Below are positions 20,619-32,201 of a DNA stretch of 64,000 bases, in pieces (the first letter of the stretch is position 1; the number at the start of each line of letters is the position of its first letter). The position numbers were made by a program, and so were the translations under genes. Origin of the DNA: Trametes villosa (lineage: Eukaryota > Basidiomycota > Agaricomycetes > Polyporales > Polyporaceae); NCBI GenBank assembly GCA_002964805.2, contig PUDQ02000001.1, positions 8,084,001 to 8,148,000 of the forward strand, written 5' to 3'. Under the pieces are notes generated by a model, which saw only the letters and a list, made by a program, of their open reading frames with translations, did no database searches and was not told the origin of the DNA.

Positions 20619-23600
20619 ATGGTGCGTTCAGAACTTGGTATACGGCTTCAGTTTCGTTGACATTGGCTTGTAGGGTGTCCCGGCTCTCTTCCGCTGGCTA
20701 AGCAAAAAGTACCCCAAAATCAGTGCGTCCCGCTCGTTCTGCGCTGCTGAGCCTTTGTTGACGCTTTATTTGCAGTTCTGCCCGTCGTAGAAGCGGAGGA
20801 GACGAAAGTACCCGGAGATGATGGCAACGAAGTCTCACTCCCAGTCGTTATGACGGATCCGAATCCGAACGGAGTGGAGTTCGACAACTTGTATCTGGAT
20901 ATGAACGGCATTGTGAGTACTACAGCTTGTGGACTCTGTGCCAGCGACTGATATCCTTCACATAGGTTCACCCATGTACGCATCCGGAGGGCAAGGTGAG
21001 AGAGGAGTTCCATTCACTCTTGTATGGTGCATGGGATGCTGACGTCGAACACTAAGCCCGCCCCCGAGACGGAAGAAGAGATGATGATCGAGGTCTTCAA
21101 CTACACGGAGCGCGTCGTCAACATGGTGCGCCCGCGGAAGCTCCTCTTCATGGCAATTGGTGAGTTCCGTCCCCGTACGAAGGGTGTAGAGTCTCACCCG
21201 CCGTAGATGGTGTTGCCCCGCGCGCCAAGATGAATCAACAACGGTCTCGTCGCTTCCGCACAGCCCAGGAGGCCAAGGAGAAGGAAGAGGCGCGTAAGGA
21301 GTCAGTGGCCCTGTGGGAGGGTGCGTATATATGCGGTTCTTCGTGGACGTTCTGCCTGACGTCATGTTGCAGCGATGGGTAAGACTCTCAGCGAAGAGGA
21401 GAAGACGAAGAAGCCGTGGGACAGTAACGCAATTACGCCCGGCACACCTTTCATGGACCTTCTATCGGCCTCGTTACGTTACTGGGTTGTTCAGAAAATG
21501 AACACTGATCCAGGCTGGGCCGACGTCAGTACAATCTCTACTTCGTCGAATACGCCACTTTTCAACTGACTGACATCGTTACAGCTCCAAGTCATCATTT
21601 CCGACGCTAGCGTCCCGGGTGAGGGAGAACACAAGATCATGGACTGGATCCGTCGTCAGCGAAGTAACCCGGGCCATGACCCCAACACCCGGCACGTCAT
21701 TTACGGCTTGGTTAGTCGCGCTTTCCTCGCCCGCTTTGCAACCATTCATCTCTGTCTCGTTTCAGGATGCCGATCTCATCATGCTCTCTCTCGCGACCCA
21801 CGAGCCGCACTTCCGCGTGCTGCGTGAGGATGTGTTCCACCAAGAGGGCAGCCGCACCGCTTGCCGGATATGCGGCCAAGAAGGGCACTATGCCGCCCAG
21901 TGTACCGGGACAAAGGCAGAAATCAAGAAGCCGCCTGCCGAGAAGAAACCGTTCATTTGGCTCGACGTGGCCATATTGCGAGAGTATCTCGAGGCTGAAC
22001 TGAATGTTCCTCAGGTTCCGTTCCCGTTCAGTTTCGAGCAGGCCATCGATGATTGGGTGCTGCTCATCTTCTTCGTCGGGAACGATTTCCTGCCTCACTT
22101 GCCGTCTCTCGAGATCCGAGAAGGTGCCATCGATACTCTGCTGAAGATATGGCGTACTGAGTTGCCCCGCATGGGCGGCTATATCACGAACCATGGTCAG
22201 TTGGAGTTGACGAGGGCACAGATCATTCTCGAGGGTCTCGCAAAACGCGAGGACGACATCTTCAGACGAAGGAGAGAATGTGCGTGATCGTGTTATGACC
22301 CGTGGGTTTTATTGCTGAAGCGTTTTCAACAGCGGAGGAGCGTCAGGATCATGCTGCGAAGCGGCGCAAGCTCGAGAAAGAGATGCGCGATGGTACTGCC
22401 AATGGAACTGTCGCCCCCTCTACATCCCTGAACCTCACTGCCACCCCTACTGCCCCCTCATCCCTCCCTGCTCGGCCTGATTTTGCTGCAAAGGCGGACA
22501 GCATTGGCTTGGGCGGTCCCAAGACCTCCGAGACTGCCGCCCACGCTCCTACGGCTGCTCGAGCTCTAGCCGGTTCCAACCGCGATATAGTTGCGAACCG
22601 ACATGCTATTCGCCTAGCGAACATGAGTGCCGCAGAAATGCTCAAAGCCGAGATGGCTTCGCTTGTCCCTGTGAAGCCGTCTAAATCGTCGCTCTCTGCC
22701 ACCGCCGCTGCCGCTACACCAGCTACGCCTGTCGCGGATGCCTCTGTTGAACCAGCGCCTGCTCCGAGTGCCACAGCCCCGAGCGGCGACGAGCTCGAGA
22801 TCCCCGGTTTGGGCGGCATATCGTCTGCACCCCCTGCTAGTGCTGCTGAGGCGAGCGTGTCGTCCGAGCCCGTGCTTCCCGTCGAGAGCGACGTGGACCC
22901 GAACGCCATGGACCAGACGGATCCTCCTGCGGTTGAGGCCGAGGATCATGTGATGAACGACGACACCTCCCCGCGCGGTGTCAAGCGGGGCATTAATGAG
23001 GTGGAGGCAGAAGATGCCACTGCGGACGCCGATGCCGACGCCGACGGAGATGCGGTGGTCGACCTCGGGTCTGATGACGAGGAGGACCCAGCGCCTACGA
23101 ACACGTCCCTGAAGCTGAAAGTCAATCCTGACGGCACGGTCGAGCAAGAGGATGTCGTGAAGTGCGTGCGGTCTCTTTGTGTGACATTATATGATGTTGA
23201 TCAGTTGTGCTTTAGACTCTGGGAGCCCGGATACAGAGAGCGGTACTACCGCCAGAAGTTTGGCGTGGAGTACAGCGACCAGGCCTTCAGGAAAGAGTGA
23301 GCTTCCCGGCATACCGATTCCCTTATGCGTGTCTTACGTTGCTTGTCAGGGTCACCAAGCGGTACGTCGAGGGTATGGCATGGGTACTGCAATACTACTA
23401 TCAAGGGGTACGTGCCGTAACGTATTCCAACTTGATATTTTCTGACCGCATTATGACAGACGCCGTCGTGGACGTGGTACTACCCCTACCATTTCGCGCC
23501 ATTCGCCGCGGACTTCGAGGATCTCGACAAGATGGATCTCCAGTTCAACCTCGGCCAGCCCTTCCGGCCGTTCGAACAGCTCATGGGTGTCTTCCCTGCT

Positions 23601-24929
23601 GCTAGGTACGTCCTCAATCCCGTACACACCGCTCGACTCGCAGCTCACACGTCCATTGATTAGTCGACAGCACATCCCATCGACCTTCCATGATCTGATG
23701 ACGGAGGAGGCGTCACCCATCATCGACTTCTACCCGTCGACGTTCGAGATCGACATGAACGGCAAGCGGATGGCGTGGCAGGGCGTAGCTCTGCTGCCCT
23801 TCATCGACGAGAAACGCTTGCTGGAAGCTATGGGCACGCGGTACGACGGCTTGACCGAGGAGGAGAAGCAGCGGAACAAGATGGGCAACGACGTGCTCTT
23901 CGTATTCGAGTCCAACTCGCTGTACCCCAGCCTCGAAGCGTTGTACGCGAAGCGGAAGAAGGATGAGGTAAGTTCAGCTTCGATATCGTCCTCTACTTCG
24001 ACTTATCTCGCATTTAGCCTATGCCTATCAACGTGAAGGTCAGCAAGGGCATCAGCGGGTTCTTGTTGCCCAACCCCGACTGCATCCCCGACTCGACGTA
24101 CTTCAACCCACTTCCGAGCCAGGACCTCCCCGACATCAAGAACGACCGGTCGCTGTCCGCGTTCTACCTATTCCCCCAGCAACTGTCGCCCCACCGCTCG
24201 ATCCTGCTCCCCGGTGTCCGGCGCCCGCAGCCCGTCCTCAACTCCTCCGACCTCGAAACGGCTCGCCGCGGCGGGCCGAGCGGTCGAGGCCGAGGTGGCG
24301 GCTACGACCGGGGTGGTCGCGGTGGCTACCGCGGAGGCCAAGGCGGCGACTACGGCAACCGCTCGAACGGCGGCTGGCAGAATGGCGGCGGCTCGTATCA
24401 GCAGTCGCACAACAACAACCAGCAGGCGTACACCCAGCAGTCGTACTCCTCGTTGTACTCGTCGTACCAGCGCGGCCGTGGCGGCTTCTCTCAGCAGAAC
24501 TCCGCGCCCAGGAGCCAGTACAATGACTTCACTGCGCCCTCGCGTGGCCGCGGTGGCTACAGTGGCGGTCAGGGCAACTCGTACGGCGGCTACGGCGGCC
24601 AGGGAGGAGGGTATGGCGGCGGTGGCGGCGGCGGCGGCGGTCGCGGTGGATATGGCGGCCAGGGTCAAGGCGGCTACAACCAGGGCGGCTACAACGCTGG
24701 CGGTCAGGGTGGCTACAGCCAAGGTGGTGGTGGTGGAGGCTACAACCAAGGCGGATACAACGGTGGCAACAACCAGAGCTATGGCGGCTACGGTGGCTAC
24801 AGTGGCGGTCAGAACGGCTATTCACAGCCCAGCAACGGCGGAGGCTATGGTGGAGGTGGCTCCTACGGAAACTCTCGCGGCGGGTACAACGGCTCCAGTC
24901 GTGGCCGGGGACGTGGTAGAGGTTTCTGA
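20619..24929 (+). CDS. RAT1: 5'-3' exoribonuclease Rat1/Xrn2
   Basis: Nuclear 5'-3' exonuclease that trims rRNA and snoRNA and drives torpedo termination of RNA polymerase II. About 15 exons. The first coding exon is the ATG alone (20619-20621); exon 2 starts at 20674 and gives [17 protein letters not shown], the Rat1-type N-terminus. Catalytic-region motifs follow: [74 protein letters not shown] and [19 protein letters not shown]. They carry the acidic metal ligands. A CCHC knuckle [14 protein letters not shown] is present, as is usual for Rat1. A disordered Ala/Pro/Asp-rich insertion (encoded about 22320-23150) interrupts the core before [19 protein letters not shown]. The C-terminus is a long RGG/GGY-rich tail encoded at about 24280-24926, likely RNA-binding. 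Around 1,000 residues in total. Confidence 0.94.
24280..24926 (+). repeat. RGG/GGYNQG-rich coding repeat
   Basis: In-frame low-complexity sequence encoding RGG, GGY and GGYNQG units at the RAT1 C-terminus. The opposite strand and other frames are open across it and produce spurious ORFs. Confidence 0.8.
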
Positions 24930-25275
24930 GCACACGCCGTTGACGTTTATGGCTCGTCCCATGCGGACCTCGTATATATGTAGTACTTTATAATGTGCCC
25001 CTTGTATGTATATGCTTCGGTGTACATTATCATGTTTTCTGCTTTCCTCGGGCTCGTGCGCGTGCGGTCTTCAACAGGTCAACGTTGCTGGGCATATATA
25101 TTCAGACAGCGATGAGATACACGATACTTGGTATAAGACAGCGGATATCCTCCACTCCATACACGTCCTACAGAGTCTATGCATAATACGAGAAGTACAT
25201 ATGTCAAAATCAACTTCTTTTACCTTGTCAGCTTCCATAGATCCCCCACTCAGCACTCAACCCCACTCGCCCGCT
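24930..25275. other. intergenic, convergent 3' UTRs
   Basis: AT-richer stretch between RAT1 and the next minus-strand gene. No gene was seen. Confidence 0.45.
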
Positions 25276-27672
25276 CTACATGACCTCGGGCGGGATGGCA
25301 TGCAGGTAGACGGCATACGTCCTGTCGAGCTCCTTCGCGCGCTTCCGGACCTTCTTCTCCATCTTGCGCTTCTTGCGGTCCGCCTTGCGCTCGCGCCGCG
25401 CCCGACGCGCCTCGCGCAGCTCCGCCTCCGCCTGGCGCCCGTACACGCCGCCGTACGCGCCGTAGCGGTGGCGCTCCTCCGCGGACTCGTCGCCGCCGTC
25501 GGACGAGTCCGAGGGCGAGCTCACGTCGTACTCGTCGAACCCGGGCAGCTGCATGTCGACCGTGCCCGCCATGCGCCCCGAGCGCCGCTCGCGGCCCTTG
25601 TAGAGCACCATCTCGACGCCGCGCGCGCGGAAGAAGGACGCGTTCCAGAGGTCGATCACGTCCGCCGCGAGCGTGGAGCGCTTCGGCGGGCGCCCGTCGG
25701 GCGAGTACTGCGGGACGGGGAGGGTGCCAGCCCATGCCATGGCGAGGTCCTGTTTAAATGTAAGTTCATCAGGCATACGAACATCTGGAAATCTGGGTGC
25801 AAAGACATACCTGCATGAGCCGGATCCAGTCCTCGTGGTACACGTCGTGCGGAACGAGCACGGCGGGCATGCGCGGGATCACGTCCAGGAAGTCATCCAT
25901 ATCCTGGATCTTCATGATCTCAAAGTGCGTGTACGGCTGCGCGCGGTTCGGCGGGCGCGCAAAGCCCTCCGGCACAGTGAGCATCGCCGCCGCAGGGTCG
26001 ACCAGCGGCGCACCACCCAGCGGCGCGCCGCCTATGCGCGGCGACGCGTGCGACGCAATGCCCGACCCGCCGTACACACCACCTCCCGTCGCGCCGTACG
26101 GGCTGGGCGCCACCGGGGCGCCGCCGTAGATCGACGTCGGCTGCGGGTTCGCATACACGCTGGAGACGTTGGGCTGGCCGTACGGGTTCGGGCTCGGCGC
26201 GCGCGAGTGCGAGCGCACGGGCTGGATGGGCTGGCCCTCGAGGACGTGGCCGGGCGGGTAGATGCCTGCGCCGGGCAGCGGCGCCGCCCCAGCGTAAGGA
26301 GAGGCGCCACGTTGCATCGCGGCAGCATACGGGGACGCTGCGCGCTGAATGCCTGCGCCGCCGTACGGGGAGGCGGCGCGCTGGATCCCGGCTCCGCCAT
26401 AGGGCGATGCCGCTCGTTGAATACCGCCGCCACCGTAGGGCGAGGCAGCGCGTTGGATAGCAGCGGCCTGGAAGGGCGACGCCGCGCGGGGGACGGCGTA
26501 GGGAGAGACGGGTCGCGGGGCAATCGGGGCCTGGTAGGGCGAGGACGGGCGCGGGAGGGCACCACCAGCGCGGTACGGCGAGGCCGCCCTCGGGAGTATG
26601 TCCCCGGGGCGCGGCGAAGGCGGGTGGTACGCAGCGGAAGTCGGATACGCCCCGCCCGGGGCAGCAGCGTACGGCACCGTGGGGCCCGTGTACGGCGCGG
26701 CGGCGTAGTTTCCCCCAGCGGCAGCCTGGTACGTCGACGTCGGGCGGTCCGCGCCGCCATACACGGAGTTGCGGCGCGAGCGCGCGGTGCGGTCCCGGTC
26801 GCGCTCGTAGTCGCGCTCGCGCTCGCGGCGATCGAGATCGACCTCGCGCATGCGCCGCTCGAGCTCCGCGGCCGCGGCGTCGTACTTGTCGTAGCCGCCG
26901 CCGACACCGCCGACGCCGACGCCGCCGCCGTAGGTGCTCGAGCGGCGGTCGCGCTCCCGCTCGCGTTCGCGTTCACGGTCGCGGTCGCGGTCTCGGTCGG
27001 ACCCGCGCCGGTAGTAGTCGTCGTCCTCGTACCGGTCGCGGTCGCGCCGGTCGCCGCGGTCGTAGATGGAGCTCCGGGAGAGGTCGTTTTTGCGGCGGTA
27101 GTCGTCTTCACGCGACCTATCCATCCACCCTCATTCAGCCGCCGACCGCGCCAGAAGAGAAGTGCAGACGTACCCATACGATCGGCTATCCGAGCCGCGG
27201 CCAAACGAGGCGTTAAAGTCCTGCACGCGACAGTACAATGTCAGCTTCGCAAACCACCCCCTGAGAAAACGAGCGACTGACGGCGCCCGCAGGAGTGGCG
27301 TTTGTGGGGACGACGGAGGTGGCCTCTGCTGGGATCCACTGGATGCCGTTCACGACGCCTTGCGGCGTCTGGTAGCTGGCGATCAAGAGCTCCGTGAACA
27401 CCGGACCCCCCATCGATCGCCGCCGCTGCACACATACCTCGCTGCGACCGCCCTGCACCACCGTCAGCACCCTGTCGCACACATCGCAAGGATAGCACGC
27501 ACCTGAATGGATGGTAGACGACCTGCCCATCGCTCCCCGTGGTGGTGGTGTAGGTGATCGAGCCGGGCTGGATCGTCGCGGCCTGCTGGGGGGTCGTCTG
27601 CGGGTACGGCGAGGGCGATGCGTGCTGCACAAGAGGGGACGTCGTCCCGTAGGGCTGCCCGTAGCTCGCCAT
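25276..27672 (-). CDS. fungal conserved protein with RAASPY repeats and C-terminal conserved domain
   Basis: Function unknown. Spliced model: exon 1 from ATG 27672 (MASYGQPYGTTSPLVQ ... GQVVYHPF), an exon with ELLIASYQTPQGVVNGIQWI PAEATSV, then DFNASFGRGSDSRSYG. The large exon follows from WMDRSREDDYRRK to about 25812, and the last exon begins DLAMAWAGTLPVP. A final intron (GTATGT...AACAG) separates WIRLMQ from DLAMAW. Layout: a conserved N-terminal block, an Arg/Asp/Glu-rich RERERER segment, then about ten proline-rich units of the form (I/L)xRAASPY(G/A). The conserved C-terminal domain reads QDMDDFLDVIPRMPAVLVPH DVYHEDWIRLM, VIDLWNASFFRARGVEMVLY, followed by a coiled, highly basic segment. 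Both conserved blocks resemble proteins I recall from other basidiomycetes, without a named function. The R-x-x-S-P units suggest heavy phosphorylation (inference). Confidence 0.72.
26330..26610 (-). repeat. 36-bp-type in-frame repeats coding IQRAASPYGGAG
   Basis: On the minus strand the sequence encodes successive 12-residue units such as IQRAASPYGGAG, with diverged neighbours LPRAASPYRAG, LPRPSSPYQAP and VPRAASPFQAA. The four central copies are near-identical, suggesting recent tandem expansion. Confidence 0.8.
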
Positions 27673-28200
27673 CTCTAGCGGATATCAGTGTTTGTAGCAG
27701 AAACTTGAAGTCGAGAGGTGTGCGGTCGATGGGCGCGATGTGGCGCTTCAGGAAATCCGGATCTGCGAGCCGCGCTCTCTCTTCAGCTCGGCCGCGCGAG
27801 TCGCGATGGCTTCGAAACGGTGGATTGTCGCTGAGCAGGCCCGTGCTGAAGCTGAAGCAAGGGGGCACTGGGGGCGGGCGAAGGACGGGGTTATCGCAGA
27901 GATGCACGATGATCTGAGAGTATATATACTTGGGAGCTTAAGCCCCGATTGTCTCTGCAGCGTGGTAGACGGCAAGATCCAGGAGGAGGGATTAGCCGAG
28001 GTCGTGCTCAGTACCCGACCGCCCTGCGTCCCCGGGTGCCTGCCTCATGCGCACTCGTTCTCGCGCCCCTCCGAGGACACCGGCGCAATAGAGGTCGATA
28101 CGCGAGTGGTCGAGCTCAGTAGAATGCAGGGAGGAGAAGAAGGCATTAGGAGTCGTAAATAAAGAGTAGTACAGCGAAGCCAGTCCATAAAAACCGCTCC
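27673..28200. other. intergenic with TATA palindrome
   Basis: Upstream region of the RAASPY gene and 3' UTR of SEC22. A perfect 12-bp palindrome AGTATATATACT lies at 27919-27930, about 250 bp before the minus-strand ATG, and could be the TATA element of that gene. No supported gene. Confidence 0.4.
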
Positions 28201-29100
28201 TCATGAGAACCGCCACCAGACGAGGATGATGAGGATGAAGAGCACGCCGCCGATGGGCGCGTACTGCCGGAGCATCGCCTGGAAGTTGATATTCCGCGCC
28301 GCCTTGCGGTACTTCTCCGACTCGGACCGCAGCGACGTCGAGAGGTGCGACATGCCTGGCGCAATGATCACGTACGCGGTGAGCCGGCCGGGCCACGATG
28401 CGCGCGCGGGGGGAGCACTCACGGTCAAGCGAGTCGCCTCGCCATAGGAGCTCCTCCATGTTCTTTGTCATGATGCGCGTGACGTCCTGCAGCTCGTCGT
28501 TTAGCTTGTCGAGGTGGCCCGCGCCGCCGGCTGCGCTTGCGGTCCGCGTGTCCTGGTATAGCCGCGTGGTCTTGGACATGAAGGTGTCTACGGCCGGAAG
28601 GTGCGTCAAGCCGGGGCGGCGGTACGAGGTAGCATGGGTGTGTACACACCGAAGCCAACGAACGCGTAGGGTTTGCGGACGGTGTCCACCTTCGCGCCAT
28701 ATGACACCTGGAACTCCTTGGAAATTTCGTCGAGGTATGAGAAGGCGAGCTTGCGGGGGTATGACTTGTCGGTGATGACGAGGTAAATGACATTCTGATC
28801 TATGAGGTAGCTGGAGGACAGACATGTGAGCTCGACCGGGCATGCAATACAATACGAGGGAGACGTACTGGAGGGTATGTTGGCCACTCTCAATAGAGCA
28901 CCGTGGTTCCGAGTTCCCGCCTATCCTGCGGAAGATGAGCTTAGCTTGCTGCTTGTGCTCGGAGAGTGCTTGTTCTGTCTGCTCGGGATTAGCACGGTGC
29001 ATCGCCATCACAAAGACGCTTGCCGGACCTGTTCGTCGTCTACACTGGCAGCAAGAGGGAGCGCGTCTGAGGCGCGAACAACGAGTGTGGACTTGACCAT
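28201..29100 (-). CDS. SEC22: vesicle R-SNARE Sec22
   Basis: Longin-domain R-SNARE for ER-Golgi transport. Exon 1 is 29100-29029 (MVKSTLVVRASDALPLAASV DDEQ). The next exons give TEQALSEHKQQAKLIFRRIG, CSIESGQHTL, YLIDQNVIYLVITDKSYPRK and LAFSYLDEISKEFQVSYGAK, which form the longin fold. Then come YAFVGFDTFMSKTTRLYQD, the SNARE helix LDKLNDELQDVTRIMTKNME ELLWRGDSLDRMSHL with the zero-layer Arg in LWRGDSL, and the C-terminal anchor GGVLFILIILVWWRFS. About 215 residues, the usual size. Five exons with good GT-AG sites. It lies head-to-head with MPO1, another ER protein, across 378 bp. Confidence 0.95.
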
Positions 29101-29478
29101 GTCGGAGAGAGGCCTTCTGGCGGCTGAGGGAGTGATACAGGGCGAGCAGGAGAGAGCGGAGGTGCCAGGTAGCGGGGGCCGGCGCTTCCTATGGGATACG
29201 TGGTGTCACCTCACGTGGGAGTACCCTAACCCTAGATCAGGGGTTGTGCGCTCTGATGATGTCGCAGGGCAACTCAGGCTGAGCCGGAGACCGGAAAGCC
29301 GAGCAAAGTCGCGACGCGCCGCGGTCTTTCACGGACGTCTACACCATCTGCTAGCCTGCCTGAGCCCTCCAACCAAGGACGCTCTTCTTTATCCCCACCC
29401 ACCACCTTCCGTCATCCCGCTCACCAGCCAGTGAGACCGCCCGCTGCCGAGTCGCAATACCGATCGCTGCACAGCATC
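29101..29478. promoter_or_regulatory. divergent promoter region, SEC22 / MPO1
   Basis: 378 bp between start codons of two ER-membrane genes. Contains an ACCCTAACCCTAG stretch at about 29223-29235 (telomere-like hexamer, also an RPG-box-like element). No TATA was seen. Confidence 0.4.
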
Positions 29479-30308
29479 ATGCCCTCTAGCCTCACAGACG
29501 TCAAGCACCAGGTCCGTACAACCTACAGCTCTGCGCAGACCGCGATCTTGAGACTCCTATGCGCCCCGTCTGTAGCTCACGTTCTACGGAGCCTACCATG
29601 ACCACCCCGTCAACGTCGGAATCCACATGCTATTCGTCCCGACCATCCTCTGGTACGTCCACCCAACGTAACCGCACGCGGTGTCCTTATGCGAATCTCA
29701 TCGCATCACAGGACGGCTTTGATCCTCGGCTCACACGTCCCCTGGCCGGACTTCTTCCCGCAATATCATCACGCCTTCAACAACTACTTCGCGTTCGACC
29801 TCAACTGGTCCGGCCTCTGGGTAATCTTCGTCGGCATCTACTACTACGTCCTGGAACCTACCGCTGCCGTACGTCTGCTCCAGTCTTCGTTGGGCTGACG
29901 CCCTCTGATCCGCTACGTCAGCTCTTGTACACCCCCGAATGGCTGCTCATCGGCCTCAACGCCGCATCGTATGCGTCTAAGCCTGGGTCGCTGAAGTTCG
30001 CCATCCTTCTGCACCTCGCTTCCTGGGTTGCGCAGTTCTCCGGCCACTTCCTCGCCGAGGGCCGGTCGCCCGCGCTCCTTGATAACCTACTCGGCGGTGA
30101 GTGCGCTCAAGTACCTCGCATAACGTGTGGGTGATGCTTATGTGGCCTTGTGGTAGCTCTCGTCCTGGCCCCGTTCTTCGTGCACCTCGAGATCCTGTTT
30201 AAGCTCGGCTTCAAGCCGCAGCTGCGCGATACCATCCACCAGAGCGTCAAGCAGGAGATCGCGCAAATCAAGGCATCCGAGGCTCTGAACGGCAAGAAGA
30301 ACCTCTGA
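29479..30308 (+). CDS. MPO1: 2-hydroxy fatty acid dioxygenase Mpo1 (DUF962)
   Basis: Fe(II)-dependent dioxygenase of the ER that removes one carbon from 2-hydroxy fatty acids in phytosphingosine breakdown. Exon 1 is 29479-29511 (MPSSLTDVKHQ). Exon 2 gives LTFYGAYHDHPVNVGIHMLF VPTILW, with the conserved Y-H-x4-N-x2-I-H motif. Exon 3 begins TALILGSHVPWPDFFPQY and includes NWSGLWVIFVGIYYYVLEP. Exon 4 has LHLASWVAQFSGHFLAEGRS PALLDNLLG, the second His motif HxxxEGRxPAL. Exon 5 is ALVLAPFFVHLEILFKLGFK and ends at TGA 30306-30308. The metal-binding histidines and hydrophobic segments of the family are all present. About 200 residues. Confidence 0.92.
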
Positions 30309-30579
30309 TTCTCCTGCATTGGCATCGCTCCCGCCTGTTCGGCACAAACACTGCGCGCACCCTCTATTATGTGCACCCGAACGCTTCTACTTCCCGCAAC
30401 CATTCCCTATTTACGATGCAACCCTTGTCCCTTGGAGATTCACACTTATTGCCCAACGAACTTCACGGACTTCACTCTTGCTCTTGTGCTTATTCTGTAC
30501 TTTACATATCTGTACAACATGTGATATCCCGTTCGCGTCCTATACGCACGCACTATCCATCGTCTACTTCCCCTTATCC

Positions 30580-32201
30580 TTATACGAGGCTCGCGGGGGG
30601 AGGCAGGACGGGCTCCCCGAGCGGGGTAACGTAGCACGAGGTCAAGCCACCGTCGACCTTGAAGTCCGTGCCCTAGAAAACGAAGACAGGCCATTCAGTC
30701 AGTATTCCACCAAGCTACTGCGGACGTCAAACGCACCGTCATGTAGCTGCTGTCGTCGCTCGCCACTGCAGAGCAAAAGTAGAAGCATCAGTTCCGCGTC
30801 GAGCACGCGACGGCGGCACGCGGAGCACGCACGGAAGAGCGCGCCCTTTGCGACCTCGATCGCCTCGCCGAAGCGGCCCATGGGCAGATGCACCAGGCGG
30901 CGGTCCTTCTTCTCCTGCGTGTTCAGGAAGTCCATCAGCAGCGCTGTGCGGCGACCGTCGATACGCATCAGAGCATGGGCAGCGGCGGGTCAGCAGGGAA
31001 CGTCCGCCGGAGCAAGGGGGAAGCGCGACCCACGTGTCTTCAGGGGGCCGCTGTGCGTCGGGCAGCCATCATTCCCATTCGCGTTTGGGGTTGCCGTGCG
31101 GGGGTGCGGGGGTGCGGGGAGAGACGGTTCGGGGAGTGCGTTAGCGGGGGCGGGAGCGGGGAGGGAGGGGTGCGGTGGGGACGTACGGGCAGATGGAGTT
31201 GATGCGGATGCCCTCGCGCGCGTGGACCATCGCGAGCTCGCGGGTCATCGCGAGCACCGCGCCCTATCCGGCACACGATCGTCAGCCTGCTCACGCACAC
31301 GCAATCGTAATTTCCCTTCCCACCTTGGACGCGGTATCTGCATCGGCACCCGACAGGTCAAATTCAGCAAACGCCCGCCCCGCCAGGGTTGGAGAAAGAG
31401 TAAGGAGTACGTACAGGCGAGCTGGGGCGTGGCGGCGCCCATGAGCGCGACGAAGCTGGCGGTGTTGATGATGCTGCCGCCAGTGTGCAGGCCGCGCGCG
31501 GCGTCGGCGGGGTTGTTGCGCATGGCGAGGATCGCGTACTTGCAGCCCCACCAGACGCCCTTGACGTTGATCTGCATCGTGAGGTCCCAGATGCGCTCCT
31601 CCGTGTTCAGCGCGGTGTCGTCCGCGGGGTGCATGATGCCTGCGGCGGGGCGCGGGAAGGGTGTGCGTGAGCATCGTGCAGCCGCTACGGCTCTTAGATG
31701 GTGAACCGAGGATACGCACCTGCGTTGTTAAACTACACGCATGCCGCGGTCAGATATCGAGTCACTTAGGATATGGACGGATAGCAATGCGCACCATGAT
31801 ATCGAGACGGCCGAACAGCTCGACCGCCTTGTCGACCGCAGCCTTGATGTCCTTCTCGACACCGACATCCGCCCTCAGCGCCGCGGCGGAGACGTTCGGG
31901 AAACGCTGCTTGACCAGTGCGAGCGCCTTCTCCGCCGCTTCGATGTTGATGTCGACGAGGAGGACGTTCGCGCCCTCCTGCGCGAAGAGCAGCGCGGACT
32001 CGAGTCCGATCCCGCTGCGCGCCGCGATGTCCGTTAGCTACTCTGGTGGCGCAGATGTATGAGCATGAGGTGAGGGACTCACGAGCCGGCGCCGGTGACG
32101 AGTGCAGCCTAGTATTAGGATGGGTATGACGCCATTGAGATCGCGGTGCACGAATGGCAGGTGGACGAGAAGCGAACCTTGTGTTCAATACGGCCGGGCA
32201 T
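30580..32201 (-). CDS. short-chain dehydrogenase/reductase with micro-exons
   Basis: Classical NAD(P)-dependent SDR, 282 residues, substrate unknown. Eleven exons, all junctions GT-AG and in phase: 32201-32178, 32108-32083, 32014-31795, 31732-31720 (13 nt), 31639-31415, 31337-31324 (14 nt), 31263-31187, 31050-31034 (17 nt), 30943-30833, 30765-30737 (29 nt) and 30672-30580. Motifs after splicing are AALVTGAGSGIGLESALLFA (TGxxxGxG, split by an intron), VLLVDIN, ADVG, RLDIMFNNAGIM, INVKGVWWGCK, GGSIINTASF, YTASKGAVLAMTRELA (catalytic Tyr-Lys), RINSICPGPLKTP, MGRFGEAIEVA, SSYMTGTDFKVDGG. NNAG is carried by the 13-nt exon, YTASK by the 14-nt exon and GPLKT by the 17-nt exon. The acidic residue after the second beta strand (VDI) favours NAD over NADP. 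Convergent with MPO1, divergent from the P450 at 34162. Confidence 0.9.

Noticed and set aside
25673..27280. 535-codon plus-strand open frame
   Set aside because: Antisense to the RAASPY-repeat gene and made of Arg/Val/Ala runs; a shadow of the repeated codons, not a gene.
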